A stretch of DNA of 64,000 nt from Psittacicella melopsittaci (GCF_003585925.1 NZ_NRJH01000013.1:19454-83453); one strand, 5' to 3'. Positions 19,011-27,670 are shown, counted from the first letter of the stretch. The notes: generated by a model not told the origin, from the sequence alone. Made by a program: numbers and translations.

Positions 19011-21218
19011 ATGAAATTTTGGTATAAACCTAAAGTCAGCTTTCTGGCAGCACTTCTTTGGCCTCTAAGTTTACTTTATAAAAAAATTGTTTACCGCAAA
19101 TATCAAAAGGACTTAGCTTCGCTTAGCAAACCCAATTCTTTGGCACATAAGCTAAATATTCCTGTGATAGTTGTAGGTAATCTAACCGTTGGTGGTACAG
19201 GTAAAACACCAATGGTACGCTTTCTTTTTCGTTATTTACATGTAATGGGATTTAAAGTGGGGGTTATTAGCCGAGGTTACGGCGGTAACTATAAAGGGGT
19301 ACATCATGTGCAAGCGAGCGATGAGCCTGGGCTCGTAGGCGATGAAGTAGCTATGCAATATGCCTATTGCCAACGTCAAGGTCTAGATAATATTGAGTTT
19401 GTGGTAGCACGCCAACGTATTCAAGCGGCCTTAAAAGCTCAAGAACTCGGCTGTAACTTTATTATTTCCGATGATGGTTTACAACACTATTGTTTACCGC
19501 GTCATTTAGAAATTGCCGTAATTGGTCCGCTTGGCTTAGGGAATAAACTCTTTATTCCTGCTGGTCCATTAAGAGAAGAGGTAAAACGCTTACGCAAAGT
19601 AGACTTTGTGATAAATAACTCCAGTGATCCTAAATTTGGCAGCTATACCATGAGTTATCGTTATCTGGGCTTTCTTGCCGTAAAAGATATAAGTACTTCG
19701 CGTTCGCCTGCTTTTAATCTTGAACAAATCCTTTCTTACTGGAATGACTTTTTACAACAAAAGTCACCGCAAAACCTAATTATTTGGCAAGAGTATTTAA
19801 AACGTCATCCAGCGTTCATTAGTACTCTAGCTACCCGTTATGAAGGTTGTACTTATCAAAGTCGCCAAGATTATTTAGCAGCTCAGTTTAATCGTCCGGA
19901 TCAAGTGCTAGCTTTTGATTCTTTACAAAAGGACTCAGCTCCTACTTATGCTCCTAATGAAGGCAAAGTAAGTGAAGAGAAAATAAATCCTAATAGCTAT
20001 AATCAAGTTACAGCACAAACTACTGCCGAAACAGCAAAAAGCATTAATAAAGTCGCTGATGCTGAGCTAGATCCCGATGATCCACTTTTACTCTCTAAAA
20101 TCGAAGAGCATGTGCACCTCTTATCTAAAGAGCAACTTAATAAAATCGCTCACAAAATGGCAGATAAAGCCAGTGATGAGGAAAAAGAAGGAAACTTTTT
20201 TACTGAGGCACGCCATAAACTGGCGCATGAGTTAAATAAAATGGTCGGAGTTGAGGTGCATAATCAACCCGCTCCTTTTGTTAACTATGCTCAAGAGCTA
20301 GAAGCGACGCAAGACCTCGATAACAAGGATGAATTTGCTCAAGCGCAAGAAGATGAAGTTAAAGAGGCTGAACAAGCTAGCCAAGCAAATGGTGCACAAA
20401 CTCATCAAGCAACCTCAGTGGAGGCAAGCCAAGCAACGACAACTGAGGCTGGACAAGCAACCTCAGAAGAACAAGCAGTAGACACGAGCGCTCTAGTTGC
20501 AAAAATTGACCAACTGGCAAGCCAAAGTGTACCTAATCCAACTCATGATCCAATTATGGACAACTTTGTTGGAGATGCCCAAGAGCTCTTTACCTCGGTA
20601 CCAAAACAACAAGAAGTAAAAGAACAACTAAAAAATCTGGTAAAACAAGCTAAAACTAATCCTGAAACAACTAGCGTAACCGTAAAACAAGCTAAGGTTT
20701 TAGAAAAAGTTCAACAAAGCTTAACTTCAGATCAACCCAATCATTTTGCTAATTCAGAAGAGTTTCTCGAGTTTATCGATAAGCAACTTGATCCTGGCGT
20801 TCTTTCCTATAAATATCTTTTAGCTAAATCGCGTTCGCTCATTTCTACCGAACATGTGTTGGTTGAATGTATGCAAGCAGTGTTCCCTAAAGTAGCAGCT
20901 CTATGTGCTATAGGTTACCCAGAAGGGTTTAGAAAAACCTTAACCGATATGGGCTTTACGGTTGAACACCTTTTTGCCTTCCCTGATCACTATGAATTTA
21001 AGCAAGAAGATATAGACAAGCTCCTTAACGAACATCCTGAACTAAGTGAAATACCTTTAATGGTAACCGAAAAGGATGCAATAAAACTGCAATATCTTGA
21101 TCTTCCGCCTCTAACTTTCTTTATTGAGCGCGAAGGTTATTTTGCTGAACACACTAGATGGCTCGAAAGCCTCAAAAATCGCCTAATTAGCATTTATACT
21201 AGCGGAGTAGACAACTAA
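19011..21218 (+). CDS. lpxK: Tetraacyldisaccharide 4'-kinase LpxK with large insertion
   Basis: LpxK phosphorylates the 4' position of the lipid A disaccharide at the inner membrane. Conserved pieces are an N-terminal hydrophobic anchor (residues 10-25), the Walker A motif GNLTVGGTGKTPMV near 57, ISRGYGG near 86, GDEVAM near 108 and DDGLQH near 157. A C-terminal block starts with AIGYPEGF near 634 and contains VTEKDAIK. The total length is 735 residues against 328 in E. coli. The excess is an insertion from about residue 240 to 610, rich in Gln, Glu, Ala and Thr, including repeats of the type ASQATTTEAGQATS. It overlaps kdsB by the TAATG junction at 21216-21220, so the two are translationally coupled. 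Confidence 0.94.
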   Translation: MKFWYKPKVSFLAALLWPLSLLYKKIVYRKYQKDLASLSKPNSLAHKLNIPVIVVGNLTVGGTGKTPMVRFLFRYLHVMGFKVGVISRGYGGNYKGVHHVQASDEPGLVGDEVAMQYAYCQRQGLDNIEFVVARQRIQAALKAQELGCNFIISDDGLQHYCLPRHLEIAVIGPLGLGNKLFIPAGPLREEVKRLRKVDFVINNSSDPKFGSYTMSYRYLGFLAVKDISTSRSPAFNLEQILSYWNDFLQQKSPQNLIIWQEYLKRHPAFISTLATRYEGCTYQSRQDYLAAQFNRPDQVLAFDSLQKDSAPTYAPNEGKVSEEKINPNSYNQVTAQTTAETAKSINKVADAELDPDDPLLLSKIEEHVHLLSKEQLNKIAHKMADKASDEEKEGNFFTEARHKLAHELNKMVGVEVHNQPAPFVNYAQELEATQDLDNKDEFAQAQEDEVKEAEQASQANGAQTHQATSVEASQATTTEAGQATSEEQAVDTSALVAKIDQLASQSVPNPTHDPIMDNFVGDAQELFTSVPKQQEVKEQLKNLVKQAKTNPETTSVTVKQAKVLEKVQQSLTSDQPNHFANSEEFLEFIDKQLDPGVLSYKYLLAKSRSLISTEHVLVECMQAVFPKVAALCAIGYPEGFRKTLTDMGFTVEHLFAFPDHYEFKQEDIDKLLNEHPELSEIPLMVTEKDAIKLQYLDLPPLTFFIEREGYFAEHTRWLESLKNRLISIYTSGVDN

Positions 21219-22219
21219 TGAATAGAAAACCTCTTGAAGGCTTAGTATGTCCGATTACTAAACAACCTTTATACCGTTTAGATGAACATCATGTAGCCAC
21301 AGCTGATCAAAGTCATGTGTATCTTGTGGAAAATGGTATTTTTCGTTTAAAATCTAGTCAACATCACTATCGCATAGTTATTCCATCTCGTTTAGCTTCA
21401 ACGCGTTTACCAAATAAACCTCTAGCTAAAATTGATGAGTGGAATCTAATCAATACCGTAGTTTACTCGGCATTACAAACTGGCTTAGATGTAATAGTTG
21501 CTACTGACTCAGATTTAATTGAGCAGGCAGTAAATGAGTTTACGGCACAACATCAATTAGGCGATCGTGTCCAAGTAGTTTTAACCGATTCGAGCTTAGA
21601 AAATGGTACCGAGCGTATTGCTCAGGCTATAGATAAACTTGAGCTTAGCGATGATGAAATTATTGTTAATGTGCAAGGGGATGAACCATTTTTCAATCCA
21701 GAGATTTTAAATGATTTAGTGGCTCACTTTGTTGAAGCTGAAACAAAAAATCCGAGCATTAAAATGGCAACTATTGGGCAATTAGCTCATCCTGAAGATG
21801 TAACTTCCCCTAACGCCGTTAAAGTAGTTACGGATAAATATGGTTTAGCTCTCTACTTCTCGCGTAACCCAATTCCTTATCCACGTTCGGTAGCCCAAGA
21901 ACAAATTAAATATATTAAACACGCTGGGGTATATGTTTACCGTGCTAAATTTGTACGTGAGTATAAAGCTTTAGCTATGACACCATTAGCAACTGCTGAA
22001 TCCCTTGAACAATTAAAAGTTTTAGAGCATGGCTATAAAATTGCTTTAATGATGATTCAAGGACGTGGTTTTGTGGGTGTAGATACAGCTCAAGACCTCG
22101 AGCAAGCGCAAAAGATTAAAGCTCAATACTGGCAAACAGCTCCAGGTTCGCCTCAAGCTCCAGATCAAGAATCTTACCGTAAATTCTTAGCTAGCTTTGG
22201 CAGTAAATACTTAGATTAA
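21218..22219 (+). CDS. kdsB: YcaR-like domain fused to KdsB (CMP-Kdo synthetase)
   Basis: KdsB activates Kdo as CMP-Kdo for the lipid A inner core. The catalytic domain begins near residue 48 with IVIPSRLASTRLPNKPLAKI. It continues through VQGDEPF near 145, SRNPIPYPR near 215 and the C-terminal GVDTAQDLEQAQ. The preceding 47 residues (GLVCPITKQPLYRLDE and onward to NGIFRL) match the small Trm112-like protein YcaR, whose gene lies between lpxK and kdsB in E. coli. Here it is fused to KdsB. The zinc-knuckle cysteines of Trm112 proteins are reduced to one (CPIT instead of CPxC). Position right after lpxK supports the assignment. The fusion may be real or may reflect lost stop and start signals. 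Confidence 0.93.
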   Translation: MNRKPLEGLVCPITKQPLYRLDEHHVATADQSHVYLVENGIFRLKSSQHHYRIVIPSRLASTRLPNKPLAKIDEWNLINTVVYSALQTGLDVIVATDSDLIEQAVNEFTAQHQLGDRVQVVLTDSSLENGTERIAQAIDKLELSDDEIIVNVQGDEPFFNPEILNDLVAHFVEAETKNPSIKMATIGQLAHPEDVTSPNAVKVVTDKYGLALYFSRNPIPYPRSVAQEQIKYIKHAGVYVYRAKFVREYKALAMTPLATAESLEQLKVLEHGYKIALMMIQGRGFVGVDTAQDLEQAQKIKAQYWQTAPGSPQAPDQESYRKFLASFGSKYLD

Positions 22220-22235
22220 AAAGTTTACTTTTTTC

Positions 22236-22267
22236 GGGTTAAGGGATTGTCCCTTAACCCCTTTTTT
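22236..22267 (+). terminator. Terminator after lpxK-kdsB
   Basis: Perfect 11-base arms GGGTTAAGGGA / TCCCTTAACCC with a 3-base loop are followed by a T run, 17 bases after the kdsB stop. Confidence 0.9.
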
Positions 22268-22268
22268 C

Positions 22269-22277
22269 TGCTACAAT
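22269..22277 (+). promoter_or_regulatory. Possible extended -10 element for ydfG
   Basis: TGCTACAAT, a one-mismatch -10 with upstream TG, lies directly behind the kdsB terminator and 37 bases before the ydfG start. A good -35 is absent. Confidence 0.4.
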
Positions 22278-22313
22278 AGATAGAGATAAACCCTCTTAAA
22301 GGAGTAATTAACT

Positions 22314-23078
22314 ATGGTAATTCTAGTTACAGGGGCAACAGCAGGTTTTGGTAAGGCAATTGCTTTACGTCTGCTCGCTCAAGGACATCAAGTTATAGGT
22401 ACTGGACGCAGATTAGAAAAACTGCAAGAGCTCAGTCAAGCTTATCCGCAAAGCTTTACCCCTCTAGTTTTTGATTTACAAGACCGCCAGGCTACAGAGC
22501 AAGCTTTGGCAAGTTTAAGTCCTGAATTACGTAACAATATCGATGTTTTAGTAAACAATGCTGGTCTAGCTAAGGGCTTGGATCCAGCTTATAAGGCAGA
22601 TTTTGCTGACTGGCAAACTATGATAGATACTAATGTGGTAGGCTTGGTTTCTTTAACTAATTTAGTTTTACCAACTATGGTAAAAAATCATCGCGGCTAC
22701 ATTATTAATCTGGGCTCTATTGCAGGCACCTACCCATATCCAGGTGGCAATATTTATGGGGCAACTAAAGCCTTTGTCCGTCAATTTAGTCTAAATCTCC
22801 GTGCTGATCTTGCAGGTACAGGCGTGCGCGTAACTAACCTCGAGCCAGGTCTGTGCGGTGATACTGAGTTTTCTCAAGTTCGTTTCCGTGGCGATCTTGA
22901 CAAGGCAGCTCAAGTATATGCCAACATTGACTATGTAACTCCAGAAGACATAGCCGACATAGTTTCTTACTTAATTCATTTACCAGCCCATGTAAATGTA
23001 AATAGTTTAGAAGTAATGCCAACGGCACAAACTTTTAATCCTCTCAGAGTTGATACTAAAGATTTTAAAGTAGAGTAA
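22314..23078 (+). CDS. ydfG: Short-chain dehydrogenase YdfG (3-hydroxy acid dehydrogenase)
   Basis: YdfG is an NADP-dependent dehydrogenase acting on L-allo-threonine, serine and 3-hydroxy acids, and it also reduces malonic semialdehyde. The cofactor motif TGATAGFGKAIA is at residues 6-17, NNAGLAKG near 83, a catalytic Ser in NLGSIAG near 138, and the YxxxK pair in YGATKAFVRQFSLNLR near 150. The EPGLCGDTEFSQVRF block near 180 is characteristic of YdfG. At 254 residues it has the usual length. A good ribosome binding site (AAGGAG) precedes the ATG by about 8 bases. It appears to be a single-gene unit between the kdsB terminator and the prfA promoter. Confidence 0.92.
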   Translation: MVILVTGATAGFGKAIALRLLAQGHQVIGTGRRLEKLQELSQAYPQSFTPLVFDLQDRQATEQALASLSPELRNNIDVLVNNAGLAKGLDPAYKADFADWQTMIDTNVVGLVSLTNLVLPTMVKNHRGYIINLGSIAGTYPYPGGNIYGATKAFVRQFSLNLRADLAGTGVRVTNLEPGLCGDTEFSQVRFRGDLDKAAQVYANIDYVTPEDIADIVSYLIHLPAHVNVNSLEVMPTAQTFNPLRVDTKDFKVE

Positions 23079-23093
23079 AAAAACCTTGCTTTG

Positions 23094-23102
23094 TGCTATA
23101 AT
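23094..23102 (+). promoter_or_regulatory. Extended -10 promoter for prfA-adk
   Basis: TGCTATAAT is a perfect extended -10 element, 83 bases before the prfA start. No matching -35 is seen. It would leave an untranslated leader of about 75 bases. Confidence 0.5.
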
Positions 23103-23185
23103 ATGGTACTTGGTGTTATATGTTTAACTTATCTCTGATCGTTAAGCTTTACTGAGGCTTACGTCCAGAATCTTTTTATGCAACT

Positions 23186-24274
23186 ATGAAACAAAGTTTA
23201 GTCGAAAAACTACAAGTACTAGTTGAACGCTACGAAGAATTACAACAACTTTTAGGTGACGCTGAAGTAATTAGCGATCAAGAGAAATTCCGTGCGTATT
23301 CAAAAGAGTACTCTAATTTAGAACCAGTGGTAAAAGATTTTACCCACTGGCAACAGCTAAAAGATGACATAGCTGGAGCTAAAGAACTTCTTGAAGATCC
23401 AGATATGGCTGAATTAGCACAAATGGAAATTGAACAAAAAGAAGAAGAACTTGTAAAAATGGAAGATGCTTTACAAGTTCACTTAATTCCTAAAGACCCT
23501 AACGATGAATACAATGTCTTCTTGGAAATCCGTGCAGGTACAGGTGGTGATGAAGCTGCTATTTTCTGTGGTGATCTTTTCCGTATGTATTCACGTTTTT
23601 GTGAACGCAAGGGTTGGCGTTATGAAGTAATCTCTTCTTCAGAATCTGATCAAGGTGGTTACAAAGAAATCGTAATGCACATTTCTGGGGATATGGTTTA
23701 CTCTAACCTTAAATTCGAGTCAGGCGGTCACCGTGTACAACGTGTACCAAAAACAGAATCTCAAGGTCGTATCCATACTTCAGCATGTACAGTTGCCGTA
23801 TTAGTTGAGTTACCAGAAGCAGAAATGCCTGATATTAACCCAGCTGATTTACGTATTGATACTTTCCGTGCTTCAGGGGCAGGTGGTCAGCACATTAACA
23901 AAACTGACTCTGCAGTACGTATTACCCATATTCCAACAGGAATTGTGGTTGAGTGTCAGGATGAACGTTCGCAACACAAAAATAAAGCCAAAGCTCTATC
24001 TGTGTTAGCTTCGCGCATTCAACAAGGAATTATTGATCAACGTAATGCCGAGGTATCAGAAACTCGTCGTAACCTTTTAGGTTCGGGCGACCGTTCTGAT
24101 AAGATCCGTACTTACAACTACCCACAATCAAGGGTAACTGATCACCGGATTAACCTCACTTTATATCGTTTAGACGATATTATGGACGGTAACCTAGATC
24201 AATTAATTACTCCGATTATCCAAGAGTTCCAAGCTGATCAATTAAAAGAAATGATTGGTAGTGAAACTCTATAA
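23186..24274 (+). CDS. prfA: Peptide chain release factor 1
   Basis: RF1 reads UAA and UAG stop codons and triggers peptide release. The hydrolysis motif GGQ is at residues 233-235 in [15 protein letters not shown]. The stop-codon recognition tripeptide sits at 188-190 as PKT inside [14 protein letters not shown]; the family form is PxT (PAT in E. coli). The length of 362 residues is normal, with no insertion, unlike many other genes here. It is followed 17 bases later by adk, whereas in many relatives prmC (hemK), the methyltransferase for the GGQ glutamine, comes next. That gene is not in this window. Confidence 0.97.
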   Translation: MKQSLVEKLQVLVERYEELQQLLGDAEVISDQEKFRAYSKEYSNLEPVVKDFTHWQQLKDDIAGAKELLEDPDMAELAQMEIEQKEEELVKMEDALQVHLIPKDPNDEYNVFLEIRAGTGGDEAAIFCGDLFRMYSRFCERKGWRYEVISSSESDQGGYKEIVMHISGDMVYSNLKFESGGHRVQRVPKTESQGRIHTSACTVAVLVELPEAEMPDINPADLRIDTFRASGAGGQHINKTDSAVRITHIPTGIVVECQDERSQHKNKAKALSVLASRIQQGIIDQRNAEVSETRRNLLGSGDRSDKIRTYNYPQSRVTDHRINLTLYRLDDIMDGNLDQLITPIIQEFQADQLKEMIGSETL

Positions 24275-24291
24275 GACAAGAGAAAAGTAAC

Positions 24292-24951
24292 ATGAAACGT
24301 ATTTTATTATTAGGTGCTCCAGGAGCAGGTAAAGGGACTCAAGCCCAAACTATTATGCACTTATTTAACATCCCACAAATTTCAACGGGTGATTTATTAC
24401 GTGCTGAAGTTAAATCTGGTTCAGAATTAGGTAATCAACTAGCTGATATCTTAAAATCAGGGCAATTAGTTTCTGATGATATAGTTACTCGCCTAGTTAA
24501 AGAAAAAGCTGCAAAACCAGAATGTGCTGAAGGCTATTTACTTGATGGTTTCCCACGTAACCTTGCTCAAGCTCAGGCTTTAGAAGCAGCTAACCTAGGT
24601 TTAGATTTAGTAATTGAGTTTGATGTACCAGATGATGTAATCGTTGAACGTATTACAGGTCGCCGTAGCCACCCTGCTTCAGGTCGTGTTTACCACGTTA
24701 AATTTAATCCACCTAAAGTAGAAGGTCTAGATGATGTTACAGGTGAACCTCTAGTAACTCGTCCAGACGATACTCCAGAAGTGGTAGAAAAGCGTCTTGA
24801 AGTTTATCATACTCAAACTGCACCTTTAATTAGCTACTACCGTGAATTAGCTAAAGAAGGTAAAGTTCGTTTCTTAAAAATTAATGGTAACGATGATATC
24901 GAAGTGGTAGCAAAAAATCTCCGCGACGAACTTCGTACAGTATTTAACTAA
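24292..24951 (+). CDS. adk: Adenylate kinase
   Basis: This enzyme interconverts ATP plus AMP with two ADP. The P-loop [11 protein letters not shown] is at residues 8-18, followed by the AMP-binding [10 protein letters not shown] near 30 and DGFPRN near 84. A LID domain starts at [20 protein letters not shown] near 123, followed by RPDD and a [10 protein letters not shown] helix. The LID has no zinc cysteines, as usual in enteric-type enzymes. At 219 residues it is the long bacterial form. It sits 17 bases behind prfA and ends in a strong terminator, so the two form an operon. Confidence 0.97.
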   Translation: MKRILLLGAPGAGKGTQAQTIMHLFNIPQISTGDLLRAEVKSGSELGNQLADILKSGQLVSDDIVTRLVKEKAAKPECAEGYLLDGFPRNLAQAQALEAANLGLDLVIEFDVPDDVIVERITGRRSHPASGRVYHVKFNPPKVEGLDDVTGEPLVTRPDDTPEVVEKRLEVYHTQTAPLISYYRELAKEGKVRFLKINGNDDIEVVAKNLRDELRTVFN

Positions 24952-24964
24952 TTAAAGCAAAAAA

Positions 24965-24990
24965 AGAGAAGGCACGTGCTTTCTCTTTTT
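24965..24990 (+). terminator. Terminator after adk
   Basis: Arms AGAGAAGGCAC / GTGCTTTCTCT (one G-T pair) are followed by TTTTT, ending 8 bases before the next gene starts. Confidence 0.85.
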
Positions 24991-24997
24991 CTTATAT

Positions 24998-25549
24998 ATG
25001 GCACAAAATTTTACTACCTGGTGTGAAGTGGAGAAAAATCCTTTAGAAACTTCCTACCATGATCAACGCTGGGCTATGCCCATTACCGACAAGCAAGAAC
25101 TTTTTGCTTTACTTATGCTCGAATGCCAACAAGCTGGCTTAAGCTGGGCAGTGGTACTAAAAAAAGAGCAAGCCTTAGCCCAAGCTTTTTTAGCTTGGGA
25201 TCCGCAAGCTCTTGCGCAAATGTCTGACGCTTATATTGAAGAGTTAAAAGACAACCCTGAAATAATTCGTCATACAGGCAAAATTATTGCTATGCGTAGT
25301 AACGCTCAAGCTTTTTTACGTCTCGAGCAACAAGGCATAGATTTTAGTCATTGGCTCTGGAGCCATGACCTAGATGCTCAAACTCTGAGCAAGCAACTGA
25401 AAAAGTGGGGCTTTAAATTTGTTGGACCTACTACCGCTCAAGCTTATTTAGAAGCAGTAGGAAAGATAAATCCCCATCACCCGCAATGCCCTTGTTATGC
25501 TCGTGTAGAGCAAGCCCAACAACCGGTAAAAGCAAAATATCAAGCATAA
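24998..25549 (+). CDS. tag: DNA-3-methyladenine glycosylase I
   Basis: Tag excises 3-methyladenine from alkylated DNA as the first step of base excision repair. The family zinc site is visible: Cys9 in TTWCEVE, His21 in SYHDQRW, and a C-terminal His160 and Cys164 in NPHHPQCPC. Blocks typical of Tag are the DQRWAMP turn, LMLECQQAGLSW near 47, and FKFVGPTTAQAYLEAVG near 146 that contacts the base. The length of 183 residues is normal. It starts only 8 bases behind the adk terminator with no evident ribosome binding site, so its promoter or read-through source is unclear. Confidence 0.93.
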   Translation: MAQNFTTWCEVEKNPLETSYHDQRWAMPITDKQELFALLMLECQQAGLSWAVVLKKEQALAQAFLAWDPQALAQMSDAYIEELKDNPEIIRHTGKIIAMRSNAQAFLRLEQQGIDFSHWLWSHDLDAQTLSKQLKKWGFKFVGPTTAQAYLEAVGKINPHHPQCPCYARVEQAQQPVKAKYQA

Positions 25550-25550
25550 A

Positions 25551-25586
25551 CAAAAAGAACTCGGTGGGGAACCGAGTTCTTTTGCG
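25551..25586. terminator. Bidirectional terminator between tag and a small gene
   Basis: Arms AAGAACTCGGT / ACCGAGTTCTT (25555-25581) have T residues on the + side and TTTTTG on the minus side. It would serve tag and the converging 58-codon gene. Confidence 0.75.
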
Positions 25587-25600
25587 TTTATTATTCTAGA

Positions 25601-25777
25601 CTATTCTTCAATAGTATCGTAGATTTTATCTAATTGGCTTTGATCAAAAGCCTGATGACATTTAAAAGTTGAAGGGGTTGCCGCAGCATGAACGTCAAAT
25701 GGCATATTGCAAGCACCAAAGGCACCTAAAATATTTTTCCCAAACTTTGTCATAGCTTCAACAAAAGTAGTGAACAT
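25601..25777 (-). CDS. Unrecognised 58-residue small protein
   Basis: This is a short ORF of 58 codons from ATG at 25777 to TAG at 25601. A textbook Shine-Dalgarno sequence, AAGGAG, lies 8 bases before the start, better than that of most long genes here. The translation begins MFTTFVEAMTKFGKNILGAF, continues with a GACNMPFDVHAA stretch and ends DQSQLDKIYDTIEE. It has two cysteines (near residues 23 and 40), an amphipathic-looking N-terminal helix and an acidic C-terminus. No signal peptide or membrane helix is evident and I recognise no family. It faces tag and shares its terminator. An AT-rich stretch with the palindrome TTGCACGTTTT lies about 85 bases upstream and could act on its promoter. 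A real gene is likely from the ribosome binding site; function unknown. Confidence 0.6.
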   Translation of the reverse strand: MFTTFVEAMTKFGKNILGAFGACNMPFDVHAAATPSTFKCHQAFDQSQLDKIYDTIEE

Positions 25778-25863
25778 ATTTTATCTCCTTATTAACTTTA
25801 ACATGTAAGGGAAACAAGGATCCCTATACTTTTATCTTACTACAAAAGTAAGTTTCTGTAAAC

Positions 25864-25889
25864 TTGCACGTTTTTGAGAAAACGTGCAA
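25864..25889. promoter_or_regulatory. Perfect palindrome TTGCACGTTTT-N4-AAAACGTGCAA, possible operator
   Basis: Two 11-base arms pair perfectly around TGAG. Further copies of the half-site lie at 25905-25915, 27159-27169, 27266-27276 and, with one mismatch, 27384-27394. They therefore flank the binding-protein gene at 26238-27002 on both sides. I do not recognise it as a known regulator's consensus. Confidence 0.5.
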
Positions 25890-26114
25890 AATTTACTAGA
25901 TATCTTGCACGTTTTTATTGCTCGTTTTTTATAATTGCCCAAATTTAGGGCGTAAGAGCAAGATAAAATCTTATTAACTTGTAACTTTTGCAAGTTTTAC
26001 CCTAATAAACTTTTTTCTTATCTTATTGAAAAACAAAGGGTTTTAATTTGACTAAAATTAGCTAATTAACTGAAATTTATGCACATTATTGCTATTTTTT
26101 TGTAAATTAAGCAA

Positions 26115-26158
26115 AACAAAAAAAGAACCAAACGAGAATTTCTCGCTTGGTTCTTTTT
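26115..26158. terminator. Strong terminator hairpin beyond the amino-acid-binding gene
   Basis: Arms AAAGAACCAAACGAGAA / TTCTCGCTTGGTTCTTT (26122-26156, one mismatch) have T-rich tails on both strands. On the minus strand it lies about 80 bases after the stop. Confidence 0.75.
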
Positions 26159-26168
26159 CCCCAAAAAC

Positions 26169-26196
26169 TTCCTAGACTTGCGTGCAAGCCTAGGAA
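26169..26196. repeat. Second hairpin downstream of the amino-acid-binding gene
   Basis: Arms TTCCTAGACTTGC / GCAAGCCTAGGAA pair with one mismatch around a 2-base loop. It lies between the stop codon and the terminator and has no T tail, so it may protect the transcript 3' end. Confidence 0.5.
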
Positions 26197-26237
26197 AGTA
26201 CACCCATATTTACTTTGGATAGAGAGGTGTTGGGAGA

Positions 26238-27002
26238 TTATTCTGCGTGACTAACACCGTATTTAGTTTTTAATTGCTCAATAAAACCTGATTCTTGGGC
26301 TTTAGCTAAAGCAGCGTTAAGTTTATTAAGTAATTCAGTATTGTTTCTATTTACAGCAATAGCTAAACCTTGACCTAAAATAGGATCATTAACTAATTGC
26401 GGTAATAAAGTGTAGCTATCTGGGTTATTTTCCGCAAATTTTTCTACTACTTGCCCATCTGCTAATAAAGCGTTAACACGTCCTGCTCTTAAATCAAGTA
26501 AAGCAGTATCATAGTTATCGTAACCTACAGCACGAACACCTTTACTTTTTTCTTGTAAGTATTTACCTGCAAGAGTACCATTTTGATAGCCAACAGCTTT
26601 TAATTCACTTACGTCATTATAGTTGCTGTTTTTTAATACTAAGTAGCGGTAAGGAGCAGCTGGTAAGTATTCATTTGAAAAAGCAACTTGTTTAGCACGC
26701 TCTTCAGTAATGTTCATAGCAGCTATAGCTATATCAATTTTACGATACATTAAGTTAGGTACTAGGGCATCGAAGTTTTGGTTTTTAACTTCACATTTAA
26801 TCCCAGCTTGTTCACAGATATAGTTAATTAAATCTATATCAAAGCCAACAATTTGTCCTTTGTCGTTTAAGTACTCATATGGAGCATAACCTGCTTCGGT
26901 ACCTACAACATAAGTTTTATTATCAGCATGAGCATAACCTGAGAATACTACTGCACTTGCTGCTACAGCAAAGGCTGCTAATTTTTTAGTGAATTTAAAC
27001 AT
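26238..27002 (-). CDS. Periplasmic amino-acid-binding protein of an ABC transporter (family 3)
   Basis: This is a solute-binding protein that captures polar, probably basic, amino acids for an ABC importer. It has a signal peptide (MFKFTKKLAAFAVAASAVVF, cleavage probably after SGYAHA) and a mature domain opening with YVVGTEAGYAPYEY. GFDIDLINYIC near 53, the ligand-contact block DIAIAAMNITEERAKQVAFS near 90 and the C-terminal GFIEQLKTKYG helix follow. The single domain of 254 residues is the usual size of ArtJ/HisJ-like proteins. Arginine is a reasonable guess for the ligand, not shown. No permease or ATPase gene is adjacent. Upstream copies of TTGCACGTTTT suggest specific regulation. Confidence 0.88.
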   Translation of the reverse strand: MFKFTKKLAAFAVAASAVVFSGYAHADNKTYVVGTEAGYAPYEYLNDKGQIVGFDIDLINYICEQAGIKCEVKNQNFDALVPNLMYRKIDIAIAAMNITEERAKQVAFSNEYLPAAPYRYLVLKNSNYNDVSELKAVGYQNGTLAGKYLQEKSKGVRAVGYDNYDTALLDLRAGRVNALLADGQVVEKFAENNPDSYTLLPQLVNDPILGQGLAIAVNRNNTELLNKLNAALAKAQESGFIEQLKTKYGVSHAE

Positions 27003-27670
27003 TGTAACTTTCCTTAATTATGGAGTAGCTAAAAACTTTTACCCTTTTCTAATTGGTTTAATCTATCGTAATTCTTTTTTTGTAAAGCATTATCTTTTTT
27101 TTTCTTTACATGTAAATATCTTACTCTAATTTTTTCTCCTTGTAAATCGTTAATATTTTTGCACGTTTTTCTAAAAAAATGCAAAAACTTTAGCAACTTT
27201 TTTATTTTCTTCACCTTAAAACTACCTTAAACTGCGGAAAAATAGAACTTATAGCAAAGAATAAATTGCACGTTTTGCAAGAAAAACAAGCAAAGGCAAA
27301 GAAAAATATTTCTCTAATTATTTGAAAAACAAGACAACTTTTTTAGCGAGGAAATCAAGTTTTTGCCTCGTTTTTCTCTAAAATTGCACCTTTTTGCTCG
27401 AGATTTTGCTCTTTATTGACAAGGAATTTGCCCAAGGATATGCTTATTAATTTTTTTTTACCTGTAATAATTTAAATAATTAACCTAATTAACCAAATAA
27501 CCTAATTAACCTAGCCAAAATAACTTTTTGTTCTGGGGTATCTCTATTTTTTTGTATATGTAAAGGTTATCTTTGCTCTTGTTTAAAAGTAAACAAGGCT
27601 ATTTTTTTCCCTTGTATATAGGCGTTATAATATAATATAGAGAACGCACTGCTATTTATTCAATTAAGTC
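27003..27670. other. Long AT-rich intergenic stretch between divergent genes
   Basis: This gap of 668 bases separates the binding-protein and GT8 genes. It holds two exact and one near copy of TTGCACGTTTT (27159, 27266, 27384), a 14-base direct repeat TAACCTAATTAACC at 27481-27494 and 27498-27511, and two overlapping TATAAT sequences at 27626-27636 that are likely the GT8 promoter. No supportable ORF is seen. Confidence 0.6.
27468..27511 (-). repeat. GGTTAATTATTTAAA copy followed by 17-base-period TAACCTAATTAACC repeats
   Basis: On the minus strand GGTTAATTATTTAAA lies at 27471-27485. It abuts two copies of TAACCTAATTAACC starting at 27481 and 27498. The element recurs at 8868, 31389 and 48622. 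Confidence 0.6.

Larger units (their letters stand above)
25778..26237. other. Intergenic stretch with TTGCACGTTTT palindrome and hairpins
   Basis: No ORF of note is seen. The stretch holds a perfect inverted repeat of TTGCACGTTTT (25864-25889), a further single copy (25905-25915), and two hairpins (26122-26156 and 26169-26196) just beyond the end of the binding-protein gene. Confidence 0.65.

Noticed and set aside
27029..27214. 61-codon ORF on the minus strand, Lys-rich
   Set aside because: It starts with GTG without a ribosome binding site, and its Lys/Asn-rich composition is what AT-rich noncoding DNA gives.
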